Assembly (NCBI RefSeq): GCF_015024225.1
Contig: NZ_JACJGM010000015.1
Coordinates: 94,136 to 158,135 of the forward strand
Length of the DNA: 64,000 nucleotides
Direction of reading: 5' to 3'
Origin: Nocardioides lijunqiniae
Lineage (GTDB): Bacteria; Actinomycetota; Actinomycetes; Propionibacteriales; Nocardioidaceae
In this document: positions 52,236 through 61,958 of the stretch, piece after piece
How the letters are laid out: every line of letters starts with the position of its first letter
Position numbering within the stretch: position 1 is the stretch's first letter
Program-made: the position numbers and the translations under genes
Notes under the pieces: generated by a model
Told to the model about the DNA's origin: nothing
Database searches by the model: none
What the model saw: the letters and a program-made list of their open reading frames with translations, nothing else

Positions 52236-53060
52236 TCAGCCCAGCGTGTCGAGGATCTCGAGGGTCCGCGTCCACGCGGCCGACTCGGGGTCGATGACCA
52301 CGAAGTGGTCGCCGTCGACCTCGACCAGCTCGGCCTCGCCGCCGGCCTCCCGGGCCGCCTCGACGTACGCCGCCGACTGGCTCGGGGGCACGACGTCGTC
52401 GTCCTGGCCGTGCACGCACCACACCGGCACGTCGAGCGGCAGCTGCTGCTGCGGGTCGTACGGCGCGTCGGTCGCCGTGGGCCTGTGGCCGAGCAGCGCC
52501 TCGGCCGCGCCACCGCCCAGTCCGTCGGCGTCGGCCGCGCGCAGGTCGAGCACGCCCGCCTGCGAGATCACGGCCGTGACCGCCACCCGGTCCGGCCAGC
52601 CGCCGTCGCGACCCCGGCCCGCGGCCCACGTCGCCAGGTGGCCGCCCGCGGAGTGGCCGAGCGTGACCACCGTCGACAGGTCCAGGTCGAGGTCGGCGAG
52701 CTTGTCGATGCCGGCCGAGACGTCGTCGAAGGTCGCCGGTGTGCCGCCGCCGTTGCCGAGCCGGCGGTACTCCAGGTTCCACGCGGCCCAGCCCGCGGCC
52801 TGCAGGCTCACGGCCAGCGGCTGGCCGAGCGTGCGGTCGTACTGCGCCTGCCAGAACCCTCCGTGGATCACCACGACGACGCCGCGCGGGCGCCCGCCCG
52901 GCAGGTAGAGCTCGCCGAACTGGCTGGGGTCGCTGCCGTAGTCGACCCGGCCGTCGCGGGGTCCGTCGCTCGTGGTCACGGGCTCATCCTCCCCGCAGCC
53001 GGCGAGCAGCGCACCCAGGGCCCCGGCGGCGGGTGCCGCCAGCAGCACCCGTCGGCTCAT
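52236..53060 (-). CDS. Alpha/beta hydrolase lipoprotein
   Basis: A 274-residue predicted lipoprotein. The signal ends in the lipobox LLAGC with Cys22. The catalytic domain has the oxyanion HGGFW, the nucleophile GHSAGGHLATW, and Asp and His near HGQDDDVVPPSQS and DGDHFVVID. This fits a carboxylesterase or arylformamidase-like enzyme acting outside the membrane. The ATG overlaps the arfB stop by one base (TGATG). Confidence 0.83.
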   Translation of the reverse strand: MSRRVLLAAPAAGALGALLAGCGEDEPVTTSDGPRDGRVDYGSDPSQFGELYLPGGRPRGVVVVIHGGFWQAQYDRTLGQPLAVSLQAAGWAAWNLEYRRLGNGGGTPATFDDVSAGIDKLADLDLDLSTVVTLGHSAGGHLATWAAGRGRDGGWPDRVAVTAVISQAGVLDLRAADADGLGGGAAEALLGHRPTATDAPYDPQQQLPLDVPVWCVHGQDDDVVPPSQSAAYVEAAREAGGEAELVEVDGDHFVVIDPESAAWTRTLEILDTLG

Positions 53061-53485
53061 CACTCGAACCGCCCCTGGCGGCCGCGCTTGATGTCACCGC
53101 GTCGCTTCTTCGCGCCGAGCCGCCGCTCCTTGGAGCCGCGCGTCGGTCGGGTGGGCCGCCGCGTCGGGGACGGCGGCAGCGCCGCGTCGCGCAGCTGCGA
53201 CGCCAGCCGCTCGCGCGCCGCGCGGCGGTTGGCCAGCTGGGTGCGGTGCTCGCTGGCGGTGACCGTCAGGACGCCGCCGACCAGGCGCGACGAGAGCCGC
53301 TCGAGCATCCGCTCCTGGAGGTACGCCGGCACCGCCGGCGACGACGCCAGGTCGAAGGACAGCTCGACGCGGGTGTCGGCGGTGTTGACGCCCTGGCCGC
53401 CGGGGCCCGAGGACCGCGAGAACCGCTCGGACAGCTCGGCCGCCGGGATGACCAGCGACCGGGAGACGACCAGGTCGTCAGCCAA
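53060..53485 (-). CDS. arfB: Peptidyl-tRNA hydrolase ArfB (ribosome rescue)
   Basis: A 141-residue release-factor-like protein with the catalytic GGQ in [18 protein letters not shown] and a basic C-terminal tail ([20 protein letters not shown]). ArfB hydrolyses peptidyl-tRNA on stalled ribosomes, with the tail in the empty mRNA channel. The only plausible start is TTG at 53485, inside the end of purL, so expression probably depends on ribosomes finishing purL. Confidence 0.88.
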   Translation of the reverse strand: MADDLVVSRSLVIPAAELSERFSRSSGPGGQGVNTADTRVELSFDLASSPAVPAYLQERMLERLSSRLVGGVLTVTASEHRTQLANRRAARERLASQLRDAALPPSPTRRPTRPTRGSKERRLGAKKRRGDIKRGRQGRFE

Positions 53486-55781
53486 GGGCGGCCGGCAGCG
53501 TGGCCGCCCACGCCGAGCGGATGTCCTCGAGCGGGAGGTCGAACTGCCCGTCGACGCTGAGCGCGTCGCCGCCCGTGACGCCCAGGTCCGTGACGGGGAC
53601 GCCGTGGCGCGCGGCGAGCGAGGTGAGCTCGTCGACCCGGTCGGCGGCGACGGTGACGACGACCCGCCCGGCCGACTCGGCGAACAGCGCGAGGAACGCG
53701 TCGCCCGGCAGCGAGACCGCAGCGCCGACGCCGTGCTGGAGCGCGCCCTCGACGAGCGTCTGCGCGAGCCCGCCGTCGGAGACGTCGTGGGCGCTGGTGA
53801 GCAGGCCGATGCCCTCGTGGAGCAGCTCGGCGAGCGCCTTCTCGCGCGCCAGGTCGACCCGCGGGGGCAGTCCGCCGAGGTGGCCGTGGACGACGTGCGC
53901 CCACTCCGAGCCCGACAGCTCCTCGCGGGAGTCGCCCAGCAGCAGGATGCGCTCGCCGGCGGCGGCGAAGGCTGAGGGGGTGCGGCGGGTGACGTCCTCG
54001 ATGACGCCGAGCACGGCGACCACCGGCGTGGGCAGGATCGCCGTCTCGCCGGTCTGGTTGTAGAGGCTGACGTTGCCGCCCGTGACCGGGATGCCGAGCT
54101 CGAGGCAGGCGTCCTTGAGGCCGCGGCAGGCCTCCGCGAACTGCCACATCACCGCGGGGTCCTCGGGCGAGCCGAAGTTGAGGCAGTCGGAGATCGCCAG
54201 CGGCACCGCGCCTCCGGTGGCGACGTTGCGGTAGGACTCCGCGAGCGCGAGCTGCGCGCCGGCGTACGGGTCGAGCCGGGCGAAGCGGCCGTTGCAGTCG
54301 GTGGAGACGGCGACGCCGAGGTTGGTGTCCTCGTCGATGCGGATCATCCCGCTGTCGCTGGGCTGGGCCAGCACCGTGTTGCCGCGGACGTAGCGGTCGT
54401 ACTGGTCGGTGATCCAGGACTTGTCGCAGAGGTTGGGCGAGGCCACGAGACGCAGCAGCGTCTCCGCGAGCTCCTCGCCGGTGCTCGGCCGGGGCAGCGC
54501 CTCGGCGGTGTCGGCCTGCAGCACGTCCTGGGAGTCGGGGCGCGCGAACGGCCGGTGGTAGGTCGGGCCGTCGTGGGCGACCGAGCGGGGCGGGACGTCG
54601 ACGACGCGCTCGCCGTGCCAGTCGATCTGCAGGCGGCCGGTGTCGGTGACCTCGCCGACGACGGTCGCGTCGACCTCCCACTTCGCGCAGATCGCGAGGA
54701 ACGCCGCCACGTCGTCGGGCTCGACGACGGCCATCATCCGCTCCTGCGACTCGCTCATGAGGATCTCCTCCGGAGCCAGCGTCGAGTCGCGCAGCGGCAC
54801 GGCGTCGAGGTCGACGTGCATGCCGCCGTCGCCGGCGCTCGCGAGCTCGGAGGTCGCGCAGGACAGCCCGGCGCCGCCCAGGTCCTGGATGCCGGCGACC
54901 AGGCCGGCGGCGAAGATCTCGAGCGTGCACTCGATGAGCAGCTTCTCCATGAAGGGGTCGCCGACCTGGACGGCGGGCCGCTTGGCCGGGCCGCCCGTGC
55001 CGGAGGCACCATCCGATGCAGCGTCGAAGGTCTCCGAGGCCAGGACGGAGACGCCGCCGATGCCGTCGCCGCCGGTCTTGGCGCCGTAGAGGATCACCTG
55101 GTTGCCGACGCCGGAGGCCTTGGCGAGGTGCAGGTCCTCGTGGCGGAGCACCCCCACGCACAGGGCGTTGACGAGCGGGTTGCCGAGGTAGGTCTCGTCG
55201 AAGACGGCCTCGCCGCCGATGTTGGGCAGGCCGAGCATGTTGCCGTAGCCGCCGACGCCGGCGACGATGCCGGGCAGCACCCGGTGGGTGTCGCCATGAC
55301 TGTCCGTGTCGAGAGGGCCGAATCGGAGGGAGTCCATGACGGCGACCGGGCGCGCGCCCATCGCGAGGATGTCGCGGACGATGCCGCCCACGCCGGTCGC
55401 GGCGCCCTGGTAGGGCTCGACGTACGACGGGTGGTTGTGCGACTCGACCTTGAAGGTCACGGCGTAGCCCTGGCCGACGTCGATGACGCCGGCGTTCTCG
55501 CCGATGCCGGCCAGCATCCGGCCGGCCGGGGTCACCTGCGGGATCTCGCTGAACTGCTTGAGGTGCACCTTGGAGCTCTTGTAGGAGCAGTGCTCGCTCC
55601 ACATCACGGAGTACATCGCGAGCTCGGCGCTGGTGGGACGGCGCCCGAGGATCTCGCGGATCTCCTGGTACTCGTCGGCCTTGAGGCCCAGGTCGGCCCA
55701 GGGCTGGTCGCGGGCCGGGTCCTCGGCGGCGACCGAGACGGTGTCGAGCGTGGCGCGGGTCTCGGGACGGGTCTCGGTCAC
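53478..55781 (-). CDS. purL: Phosphoribosylformylglycinamidine synthase subunit PurL
   Basis: A 767-residue small-type PurL, which works with PurS and PurQ encoded 5 kb to the right. Motifs include [57 protein letters not shown] and [16 protein letters not shown] chose the GTG at 55781 because TAGATT ends 7 nt upstream and the family N-terminus fits. The 3' end overlaps arfB by 8 nt. Confidence 0.95.
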   Translation of the reverse strand: MTETRPETRATLDTVSVAAEDPARDQPWADLGLKADEYQEIREILGRRPTSAELAMYSVMWSEHCSYKSSKVHLKQFSEIPQVTPAGRMLAGIGENAGVIDVGQGYAVTFKVESHNHPSYVEPYQGAATGVGGIVRDILAMGARPVAVMDSLRFGPLDTDSHGDTHRVLPGIVAGVGGYGNMLGLPNIGGEAVFDETYLGNPLVNALCVGVLRHEDLHLAKASGVGNQVILYGAKTGGDGIGGVSVLASETFDAASDGASGTGGPAKRPAVQVGDPFMEKLLIECTLEIFAAGLVAGIQDLGGAGLSCATSELASAGDGGMHVDLDAVPLRDSTLAPEEILMSESQERMMAVVEPDDVAAFLAICAKWEVDATVVGEVTDTGRLQIDWHGERVVDVPPRSVAHDGPTYHRPFARPDSQDVLQADTAEALPRPSTGEELAETLLRLVASPNLCDKSWITDQYDRYVRGNTVLAQPSDSGMIRIDEDTNLGVAVSTDCNGRFARLDPYAGAQLALAESYRNVATGGAVPLAISDCLNFGSPEDPAVMWQFAEACRGLKDACLELGIPVTGGNVSLYNQTGETAILPTPVVAVLGVIEDVTRRTPSAFAAAGERILLLGDSREELSGSEWAHVVHGHLGGLPPRVDLAREKALAELLHEGIGLLTSAHDVSDGGLAQTLVEGALQHGVGAAVSLPGDAFLALFAESAGRVVVTVAADRVDELTSLAARHGVPVTDLGVTGGDALSVDGQFDLPLEDIRSAWAATLPAALG

Positions 55782-55794
55782 GGGCGTCAATCTA
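55779..55794 (-). promoter_or_regulatory. Leaderless purL promoter (-10 element)
   Basis: Minus-strand TAGATT (55789-55794) is followed by 7 nt and the purL GTG, with no ribosome-binding site. The arrangement matches that of purF. Confidence 0.5.
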
Positions 55795-55953
55795 CCGGCG
55801 CGCCCGGTCGCCCGCCGATTCGCCGGGGGGCCCGAGACGCTCGGGCCCCACGGGCCGCGCCGACGGCCGGAAATGCACGCTTCGTGTCCTTTCTGCCACT
55901 CGTGGGCGGGCACCCGGCCCGCCAGGCTGGTGCTCCCCGACCGGAAGACCTGC

Positions 55954-56889
55954 ATGACCCAGACCGCCACCCCGTCCCGACCGCTCGCCCCCGCGCCTGC
56001 CTGGCTGCCGTGGGCCGCCCTGCTCGTGGTCTACGTCGTGTGGGGCTCGACGTACCTGGCGATCGCGATCGGCATCGAGACCGTCCCGCCGCTGCTGCTC
56101 GCGGGCACGCGCTACCTCGTCGCCGGTGGGCTCATGTACGCCTTCGTCGCGCGCCGCCGTCGCAGCGCGCGACCGGCGGGGCCCTCCGGAGCCCGCCCGT
56201 GGGCGGCGGCGGCCGTGGTCGGGGTGATGACCCTCAGCATCGGCAACGGCGGCGTCAGCGTCGCGGAGCAGTCGGTGCCGTCGGGCGTCGCCGCGCTGCT
56301 GGTCGCCACCGTGCCGCTGTGGATGATCCTGGCCGACCGCGTCCTCAACGGGCGGCGCGTGGGCCTGGTGCGCGGCCTTGCGCTCCTCGTCGGCCTGGCG
56401 GGCGTGGCCGTCCTGGTGCACCCCGGCGGGGACGGAACCGGCTCCACCTCCGGCCTGGTCATCCTGCTCGTCGGGAGCGCGAGCTGGGGCTTCGGCTCGG
56501 TCGTCTCGGGGCGCCTGACGCTGCCGGCCGACCACCTGCGCAGCGCCGCGATGCAGATGCTCACGGGCGGGGCCGCCCTCCTCGTGGCCGCGACCGTCAG
56601 CGGCGAGCTCGGCGACCTGGATCCCGGCCGCGTCACCCTGCGCTCGCTGCTCGCCCTCGCGTACCTGGTCGGGCCGGGCTCCCTGCTGGCGCTGACGGCG
56701 TACGTCGTGGCGCTGCGGACGCTGCCCACGACCACCGTCGCGACGTACGCCTACGTCAACCCGGTGGTGGCCGTGACCCTGGGCGCGCTGGTGCTCAGCG
56801 AGCCGGTGACGGCGCACCTGCTGGTCGGCGCGGCGGTCGTGACGCTGGGCGTCGCGGTGTCGCTGCTGGCGCGTCCGCGCCCTACGTGA
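55954..56889 (+). CDS. EamA family (DMT) transporter
   Basis: A 311-residue membrane protein with ten hydrophobic segments in two EamA halves. It has [20 protein letters not shown] near the start and [21 protein letters not shown] in the second half, both typical of drug/metabolite exporters. It is divergent from purL and its last 8 nt overlap the convergent TetR gene. Confidence 0.9.
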   Translation: MTQTATPSRPLAPAPAWLPWAALLVVYVVWGSTYLAIAIGIETVPPLLLAGTRYLVAGGLMYAFVARRRRSARPAGPSGARPWAAAAVVGVMTLSIGNGGVSVAEQSVPSGVAALLVATVPLWMILADRVLNGRRVGLVRGLALLVGLAGVAVLVHPGGDGTGSTSGLVILLVGSASWGFGSVVSGRLTLPADHLRSAAMQMLTGGAALLVAATVSGELGDLDPGRVTLRSLLALAYLVGPGSLLALTAYVVALRTLPTTTVATYAYVNPVVAVTLGALVLSEPVTAHLLVGAAVVTLGVAVSLLARPRPT

Positions 56890-57430
56890 GGAGCCCGTCG
56901 GCGACGACCTCGAGCAGCGGACGCACGTCGGAGGGGTCCAGCTCGCCCTGGTCGGCGATGGTCGCGACCCCACCCACGAGTCGGGCGACCTGGGTGCTGT
57001 CGACGCCGTCGCGCAGGGCGCCGTCCTCACGGAGGCTCTCCAGCACGCGGCCGCCGGCGGAGCGCAGCACCTCGCACTTGGTGCGGATCGGGGAGTCGGG
57101 GTCACCCATCGCGGACGTGATCTTGGCCGGGCCGCCCTTGTGGGCGCTGATCAGCTCGACGTAGGACTCGAACCAGCCGAGCAGCACCTCGCGCGGCTCG
57201 CGCTCGTCGGCGAGCGCCTGGTCGGCGGCCTCGTCGATGCGGTCCACCCAGCTCTGCATGATCGCGTCGAGCAGGTTCTCCCGCTTCGGGAAGTGGCGGT
57301 AGAGCGTGCCCGGCCCGACGCCCGCGCGCTTGGCGACCTCGTCGAGGGAGGCGTCGTAGCCCTGCTCGCGGAAGACGACGCGCGCGACCTCGACGATGCG
57401 GTCGTAGTTGCGCTTGGCGTCGGCACGCAC
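56882..57430 (-). CDS. TetR family regulator of the adjacent MFS exporter
   Basis: A 182-residue TetR repressor with DASLDEVAKRAGVGPGTLYRHF as its HTH. The GTG at 57430 has GAGGGA upstream. It diverges from an EmrB/QacA-type exporter, and a 15-bp palindrome sits inside the exporter promoter. By comparison with other TetR-exporter pairs it should repress the pump until a substrate binds. Confidence 0.88.
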   Translation of the reverse strand: MRADAKRNYDRIVEVARVVFREQGYDASLDEVAKRAGVGPGTLYRHFPKRENLLDAIMQSWVDRIDEAADQALADEREPREVLLGWFESYVELISAHKGGPAKITSAMGDPDSPIRTKCEVLRSAGGRVLESLREDGALRDGVDSTQVARLVGGVATIADQGELDPSDVRPLLEVVADGLLT

Positions 57431-57449
57431 GGCGGGTCCCTCTTCCCTC

Positions 57450-57504
57450 TTGCCAAACCGGAGAGTGTCTCCGTATGCTCGTGGAGAACCGGAGTCGATC
57501 TCCA
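57450..57504 (+). promoter_or_regulatory. MFS promoter with embedded TetR operator
   Basis: TTGCCA (57450-57455) and TATGCT (57474-57479) form -35 and -10 elements with an 18-nt spacer. CGGAGAGTGTCTCCG, a palindrome at 57459-57473, fills that spacer. A second, looser pair of half-sites, TGGAGA and TCTCCA (57482-57487 and 57499-57504), follows the -10. Repressor bound at either would block the promoter. Confidence 0.68.
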
Positions 57505-57548
57505 CATCTAGCGTACACCGGCCTGATCGGCCAGAACAGGACTCTCCC

Positions 57549-59012
57549 ATGTCCGTCCTCACGAACCGCAGCACCGGCACCGACCTGCCGGTCGACCTCC
57601 CGCCCGACGCCGGCCGCGCCGCCACGGGCATCGCCATCGTCCTCGTCGCCCAGCTGATGCTGGTGCTCGACGCCACCGTCGTGAACGTCGCGCTCCCGCG
57701 CATCGACGCCGACCTCGGCTTCGGCCCCGCCTCGCTCTCCTGGGTCCTCAACGCCTACACGCTCGCCTTCGGCGGACTGCTGCTCCTGGGCGGCCGCCTC
57801 GGCGACGTCCGCGGTCGCCTGCGCCTCTTCGAGGTCGGCCTCGCCCTCTTCACCGTCGCCTCGCTCCTGGGCGGCCTCGCCCAGACGCCGGGCCAGCTGG
57901 TGGCGGCGCGTGCCGCCCAGGGCGTCGGTGCGGCGCTGGCCGCCCCCAGCGTCCTGGCCCTGCTCACCACCAGCGCCCCCGACGAGCCCGCGCGCAACCG
58001 GGCGTTCGCGCTCTTCGCCGCCGTCTCCTCGGGCGGCGCGTCCCTCGGCCTGCTGCTCGGCGGCCTCGTCACCGACGTGGGCTCCTGGCGCTGGACGCTC
58101 TTCATCAACGTGCCCATCGGCCTGGTGGTGCTCGCGCTCGCCCGCCGCTTCGTCACCGAGACCCCGCGCCGACCCGGCCGGTTCGACGTCCTGGGCGCGG
58201 TCACGGCCACGCTCGGCGCGGTCTCCCTCGTCTGGGCCCTGATCGGGACGCCCGACCACGGCTGGACCTCCGCGCGCACCCTCGGCGGCTTCGCCGTCGG
58301 CGTCCTGCTGCTGGCCACCCTCGCCGTCACCGAGACGCGGGTGGCCCACCCCATGATCCAGCCGCGGCTGCTGCGCAGCCGCCGCCGCGTCGCCGCGCTC
58401 GCGGTCATGGCCCTGGTCGTCGGTGGCCAGCTGTCGATGTTCTTCCTGGTGGTCCAGTACGTCCAGGGCGTCCTCGGCTTCGGGCCGCTCGCGGCCGGCT
58501 TCGCGTTCCTGCCGCTCAGCCTCGGCATCTTCACCGTCTCCCGCTTCACCCCGCGGCTCATGGCCCGCTTCGGCGCCCGCCCCCTGGTCGTGGTCGGCAC
58601 GCTCGGCCTGACGTCGAGCTTCGTGCTGCTGAGCCAGGTCGGGGCCGAGAGCTCCTACGCCGGCGCGGTGCTGCTGCCGATGCTGCTCAACGGCCTCTCG
58701 GCGGGACTGGTCTTCATGCCGGTGACGGCGACCGCGCTCGCCGACGTCGAGCCCGAGCACGCCGGGGCGGCGTCCGGACTGCTGCAGACCACGCAGCAGC
58801 TGGGCAGCGCCGTCGGCGTCGCCGTGATCGTCTCGGTCTACGCCGCCGGCGCGGTGCCCGGGGAGTTCCTGCCGGGAGCACGCGAGGCGTTCCTGACCTC
58901 GGCCGCCTTCACGGCCGTCGCCCTCGCACTGGCGGCCACCCTGCTGCGACCCGCGCGGGCCACGGCGCCCGAGCCCGTCGAGGTGGAGGCACTGGCGGCG
59001 GAGGCCGCCTGA
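57549..59012 (+). CDS. DHA2 (EmrB/QacA) family MFS drug exporter
   Basis: A 487-residue transporter of the 14-helix class. Motif segments are LDATVVNVALPRIDADLGF, GGRLGDVRGRLRLFE and SWRWTLFINVPIGLV. It is divergent from its probable repressor. The likely role is proton-driven efflux of toxic compounds; substrates are unknown. Confidence 0.92.
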   Translation: MSVLTNRSTGTDLPVDLPPDAGRAATGIAIVLVAQLMLVLDATVVNVALPRIDADLGFGPASLSWVLNAYTLAFGGLLLLGGRLGDVRGRLRLFEVGLALFTVASLLGGLAQTPGQLVAARAAQGVGAALAAPSVLALLTTSAPDEPARNRAFALFAAVSSGGASLGLLLGGLVTDVGSWRWTLFINVPIGLVVLALARRFVTETPRRPGRFDVLGAVTATLGAVSLVWALIGTPDHGWTSARTLGGFAVGVLLLATLAVTETRVAHPMIQPRLLRSRRRVAALAVMALVVGGQLSMFFLVVQYVQGVLGFGPLAAGFAFLPLSLGIFTVSRFTPRLMARFGARPLVVVGTLGLTSSFVLLSQVGAESSYAGAVLLPMLLNGLSAGLVFMPVTATALADVEPEHAGAASGLLQTTQQLGSAVGVAVIVSVYAAGAVPGEFLPGAREAFLTSAAFTAVALALAATLLRPARATAPEPVEVEALAAEAA

Positions 59013-59016
59013 GAAT

Positions 59017-59028
59017 TACAGATCTGTA
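59017..59028. promoter_or_regulatory. 12-bp palindrome downstream of the exporter
   Basis: TACAGATCTGTA is a perfect palindrome in an AT-rich patch, 4 nt after the MFS stop and about 90 nt before the secreted DUF1906 gene. It could be an operator for the downstream gene. No other support. Confidence 0.25.
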
Positions 59029-59116
59029 GTTCACTCGCAGCCCTGTTACTGGTGTGAACAGTGGGGTTATCGTGACGGCGCCACCCGGTGCCACACCCTT
59101 CCCCTGGAGCTCCGCG

Positions 59117-60520
59117 ATGACCTTCCCCCTGCCCACCTTCGGTCTCCGATCGCTGAGCCTGCTGGCCGCGAGCGCCATCGCCGCCGCCACGTTGAGCGCC
59201 TCGGGACCCGGCGCCCAGGCCACCGGCGCCACCGCAGTCTCGGCTCCGGTGGCCGCGAAGCGAGCGGCCAACCCGGTCACGCCGGGTGACTTCACCGGCT
59301 TCGGCTTCGACCAGTGCCTGGCTCCGACGCAGCGCGCGATGAACGCCTGGCGGCGCAGCTCGCCGTTCTCGGCGGTGGGCATCTACATCTCCGGCGACTC
59401 GCGTGCCTGCCGCAACCAGCCGAACCTGACCCCCACGTGGGTCGCCGACCAGCTGCGCCTGGGCTGGCGGCTGCTGCCGATCACGCTCGGCCCGCAGGCC
59501 TCGTGCCAGCCGCGCTTCCCGCGCTACTCGGACGACGTCAGGATCAACCCGAAGCCCGGCGCCGACAAGCTCTACACCACCGCGCAGCGGCAGGGCCTGG
59601 CTGAGGCCGTCAAGACCGTCACGGACGCCCAGGCCCTGGGCATCACGAGGGGCAGCACGCTCTGGTACGACCTCGAGGGCTTCGACTCCGGCAACACCCA
59701 CTGCCGCGAGTCCGCCCTCTCGTTCCTCAGCGGCTGGACGACGCGGCTGCGCGCCCTGGGCTACGTCTCCGGCGTCTACTCGAGCGCCGGATCGGGCATC
59801 GCGGCGCTGGACCAGGCCCGCATCAAGCGGCCCAACCGCTTCGTGCTCCCCGACCGGATCTGGCTGGCCCGGTGGGACGGCGTCGCCAACACCTCCACCT
59901 CCTACGTCCGATCGGACGGATGGCAGCCCGGCCGCCGCATCAAGCAGTACCGCGGCGGTCACGACGAGGTGCACGGCGGCGTACGCATCAACATCGACAG
60001 CAACTACCTCTCCCTGGGTCGCGGCTCCGTCGCGGCGCCGGAGGCCCGCTGCGGCGGCGTCGGTGTCTCCTTCACCTCCTACCCGGTCATCCGGGCTCCG
60101 AAGGGCGACACCACGCCGTCACGCGCCCACGTGAAGGCGCTGCAGTGCCTGCTCCAGGAGCGTGGCCTGTTCCGGGGCCGTCTGACCGGCACCTACGGCC
60201 CGACCCTGGTGACGGCCATGAACGCCTGGCAGCGGTCGCAGGGCCTGCCGGTGTCGCGCAACTGGCACACCCGGCCCTGGATGACCCTGCTCGCGGTGGG
60301 CGCCCGCCCGGTCCTCAAGTTCGGCTCGACCGGTCACCCCGTCCGTGGCGTCCAGCGCACGCTCAACGCCTCGCGGGTCGGCACGCCCGTGCGGGTCACC
60401 GGGGTCTACGACGCCGCGACGGCCGCCAAGGTGCGCGCCTGGCAGGCGAAGGTGAAGCTGCCCGTGACCGGGGTCGTGGCCGGCGACTCGTGGCTGCGCC
60501 TGGCGAAGGGCTACCGCTGA
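59117..60520 (+). CDS. Secreted DUF1906 (glycoside hydrolase-like) protein with two peptidoglycan-binding domains
   Basis: A 467-residue exported protein. A signal peptide covers about residues 1-36. Residues about 55-300 are a DUF1906/Rv2525c-like TIM-barrel domain (GFGFDQCLAPTQRAM, YDLEGFDSGNTHCRESALSF, INIDSNYLSLG). Two PG_binding_1-type domains follow (HVKALQCLLQERGLFRG and VRGVQRTLNASRVG). The acidic YDLEGFD lies where related barrels have catalytic residues. It probably acts on, or binds to, cell-wall polymer. The ATG has GGAG upstream. Confidence 0.85.
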   Translation: MTFPLPTFGLRSLSLLAASAIAAATLSASGPGAQATGATAVSAPVAAKRAANPVTPGDFTGFGFDQCLAPTQRAMNAWRRSSPFSAVGIYISGDSRACRNQPNLTPTWVADQLRLGWRLLPITLGPQASCQPRFPRYSDDVRINPKPGADKLYTTAQRQGLAEAVKTVTDAQALGITRGSTLWYDLEGFDSGNTHCRESALSFLSGWTTRLRALGYVSGVYSSAGSGIAALDQARIKRPNRFVLPDRIWLARWDGVANTSTSYVRSDGWQPGRRIKQYRGGHDEVHGGVRINIDSNYLSLGRGSVAAPEARCGGVGVSFTSYPVIRAPKGDTTPSRAHVKALQCLLQERGLFRGRLTGTYGPTLVTAMNAWQRSQGLPVSRNWHTRPWMTLLAVGARPVLKFGSTGHPVRGVQRTLNASRVGTPVRVTGVYDAATAAKVRAWQAKVKLPVTGVVAGDSWLRLAKGYR

Positions 60521-60530
60521 GCCGCGTCGC

Positions 60531-60977
60531 TCATCCGGCGGGGGGTCCGACCAGGAGCGCCACGCCCGTGAGGGCCGCGACGGCCACCACGGCGGCGAGC
60601 GCGCCACGCAGCGGGTTGCGCAGCAGCCAGGCGACCGGTCGCTCGGAGGTGCGGGCCGGCTCCTCGCCGAGCAGCCGCCACGAGGAGCCCAGGGCGCCGC
60701 GCGACTCGACGTGGCGGTCGAACCACACGGTCGCGAACGGCGGGATCGCGGACAGCAGGCCCACCGCGGTGCGGGCGGCCGACCAGCGCCGGTCGACGGC
60801 GACGACCACGGTCGTGAGGCAGTAGGCGATGAACACGACCCCGTGCAGCATGCCGAAGACCCGCACGCCGAGCTCGGTGGTCTCGGTGACGTACTTGAGG
60901 AACATCCCCGTCAGCAGCCCGGCCCAGGTGACGGCCTCGGCCAGCGCGACGGTGCGGAACAGGCGGGTCGGGCTCAC
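60531..60977 (-). CDS. DUF3817 membrane protein
   Basis: A 148-residue protein with the DUF3817 core: [38 protein letters not shown] and a C-terminal hydrophobic helix. The GTG overlaps the purQ stop by 4 nt (GTGA), so it is coupled to purQ. Function unknown. Confidence 0.83.
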   Translation of the reverse strand: MSPTRLFRTVALAEAVTWAGLLTGMFLKYVTETTELGVRVFGMLHGVVFIAYCLTTVVVAVDRRWSAARTAVGLLSAIPPFATVWFDRHVESRGALGSSWRLLGEEPARTSERPVAWLLRNPLRGALAAVVAVAALTGVALLVGPPAG

Positions 60978-61642
60978 GCGAACGCGCGCTCCACGAGCGA
61001 GGTGAAGAAGCCGAGCCCGTCGGTGCCGGCGCCGGTGAGGTCCTCGACGGCGTGCTCGGGGTGCGGCATCAGGCCGACGACGTTGCCGCGCTCGTTGCTG
61101 ATGCCGGCGATGTCGCGCATCGAGCCGTTGGGGTTGCCCCCGAGGTAGCGCGCGACGACCTGGCCCTCGCCCTCGAGCCGGTCGAGCGTGGGCTCGTCGG
61201 CGACGAACCCGCCCTCGCCGTTCTTGAGGACGATCGTCACCTCGGCGCCCTCGTCGTAGGCCGAGGTCCACGGCGTGCGGCTGCTCTCGATGCGCAGCCG
61301 CTGGTCGCGGCACACGAACTTGCGGTGGTCGTTGCGGATCAGCGCGCCGGGCAGCAGGTGCGACTCGCAGAGCACCTGGAAGCCGTTGCAGATCCCGAGC
61401 ACCGGCATGCCGCGCTCGGCCGCGGCGACGACCTCGGTCATCACCGGCGAGAAGCGGGAGATGGCGCCGCAGCGCAGGTAGTCGCCGTAGGAGAAGCCGC
61501 CGGGCAGCACCACCGCGTCGACGCCGCGCAGGTCGTGGTCGCCGTGCCAGAGCGCCACGGCCTCGTGGCCGCCGATGCGCACCGCGCGCTGGGCGTCGAC
61601 GTCGTCGAGCGAGCCCGGGAAGGTGACGACGCCGACCTTCAT
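60974..61642 (-). CDS. purQ: Phosphoribosylformylglycinamidine synthase, glutaminase subunit
   Basis: A 222-residue class-I glutaminase. It has the catalytic Cys85 in [30 protein letters not shown] near residue 50, and the His/Glu pair in [11 protein letters not shown]. It supplies ammonia to PurL. The start overlaps the purS stop by 4 nt (ATGA). Confidence 0.96.
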   Translation of the reverse strand: MKVGVVTFPGSLDDVDAQRAVRIGGHEAVALWHGDHDLRGVDAVVLPGGFSYGDYLRCGAISRFSPVMTEVVAAAERGMPVLGICNGFQVLCESHLLPGALIRNDHRKFVCRDQRLRIESSRTPWTSAYDEGAEVTIVLKNGEGGFVADEPTLDRLEGEGQVVARYLGGNPNGSMRDIAGISNERGNVVGLMPHPEHAVEDLTGAGTDGLGFFTSLVERAFA

Positions 61643-61911
61643 GCGGTCACGACCGTCTCGTCCACCGTCTCGTCGAGGTGGACGGTGAAGTACTCGATGA
61701 CCGGGTTGGACAGCAGGGTCTCTGCCATCCGGTGCACGTCGGCCAGCACCGCCTCGGTCACCTCGCCCTCGACCTCGAGCTCGAAGCGCTTGCCCTGGCG
61801 CACGTCGGTCACGCCGGAGAAGCCGAGCCGGGGCAGCGCGCCGAGCACCGCCTTGCCCTGCGGGTCGAGGATCTCGGGCTTGGGCATGACGTCGACGACG
61901 ACTCGGGGCAC
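61639..61911 (-). CDS. purS: Phosphoribosylformylglycinamidine synthase subunit PurS
   Basis: A 90-residue Pur[21 protein letters not shown], then [20 protein letters not shown]. It bridges PurQ and PurL in the small-subunit enzyme complex. A GTG start at 61911 fits the family N-terminus. The gene is coupled to purQ. Confidence 0.94.
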   Translation of the reverse strand: MPRVVVDVMPKPEILDPQGKAVLGALPRLGFSGVTDVRQGKRFELEVEGEVTEAVLADVHRMAETLLSNPVIEYFTVHLDETVDETVVTA

Positions 61912-61958
61912 AGCGGGCTCCTGCTTCGGGGCGGGGCGGTGGTGCGGGCGCTCCCATT

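Noticed and set aside
55782..55970. A longer purL N-terminus starting at 55970
   Set aside because: The extra 63 residues are Arg/Gly/Pro-rich and unlike PurL; the GTG at 55781 sits just after a -10-like element.
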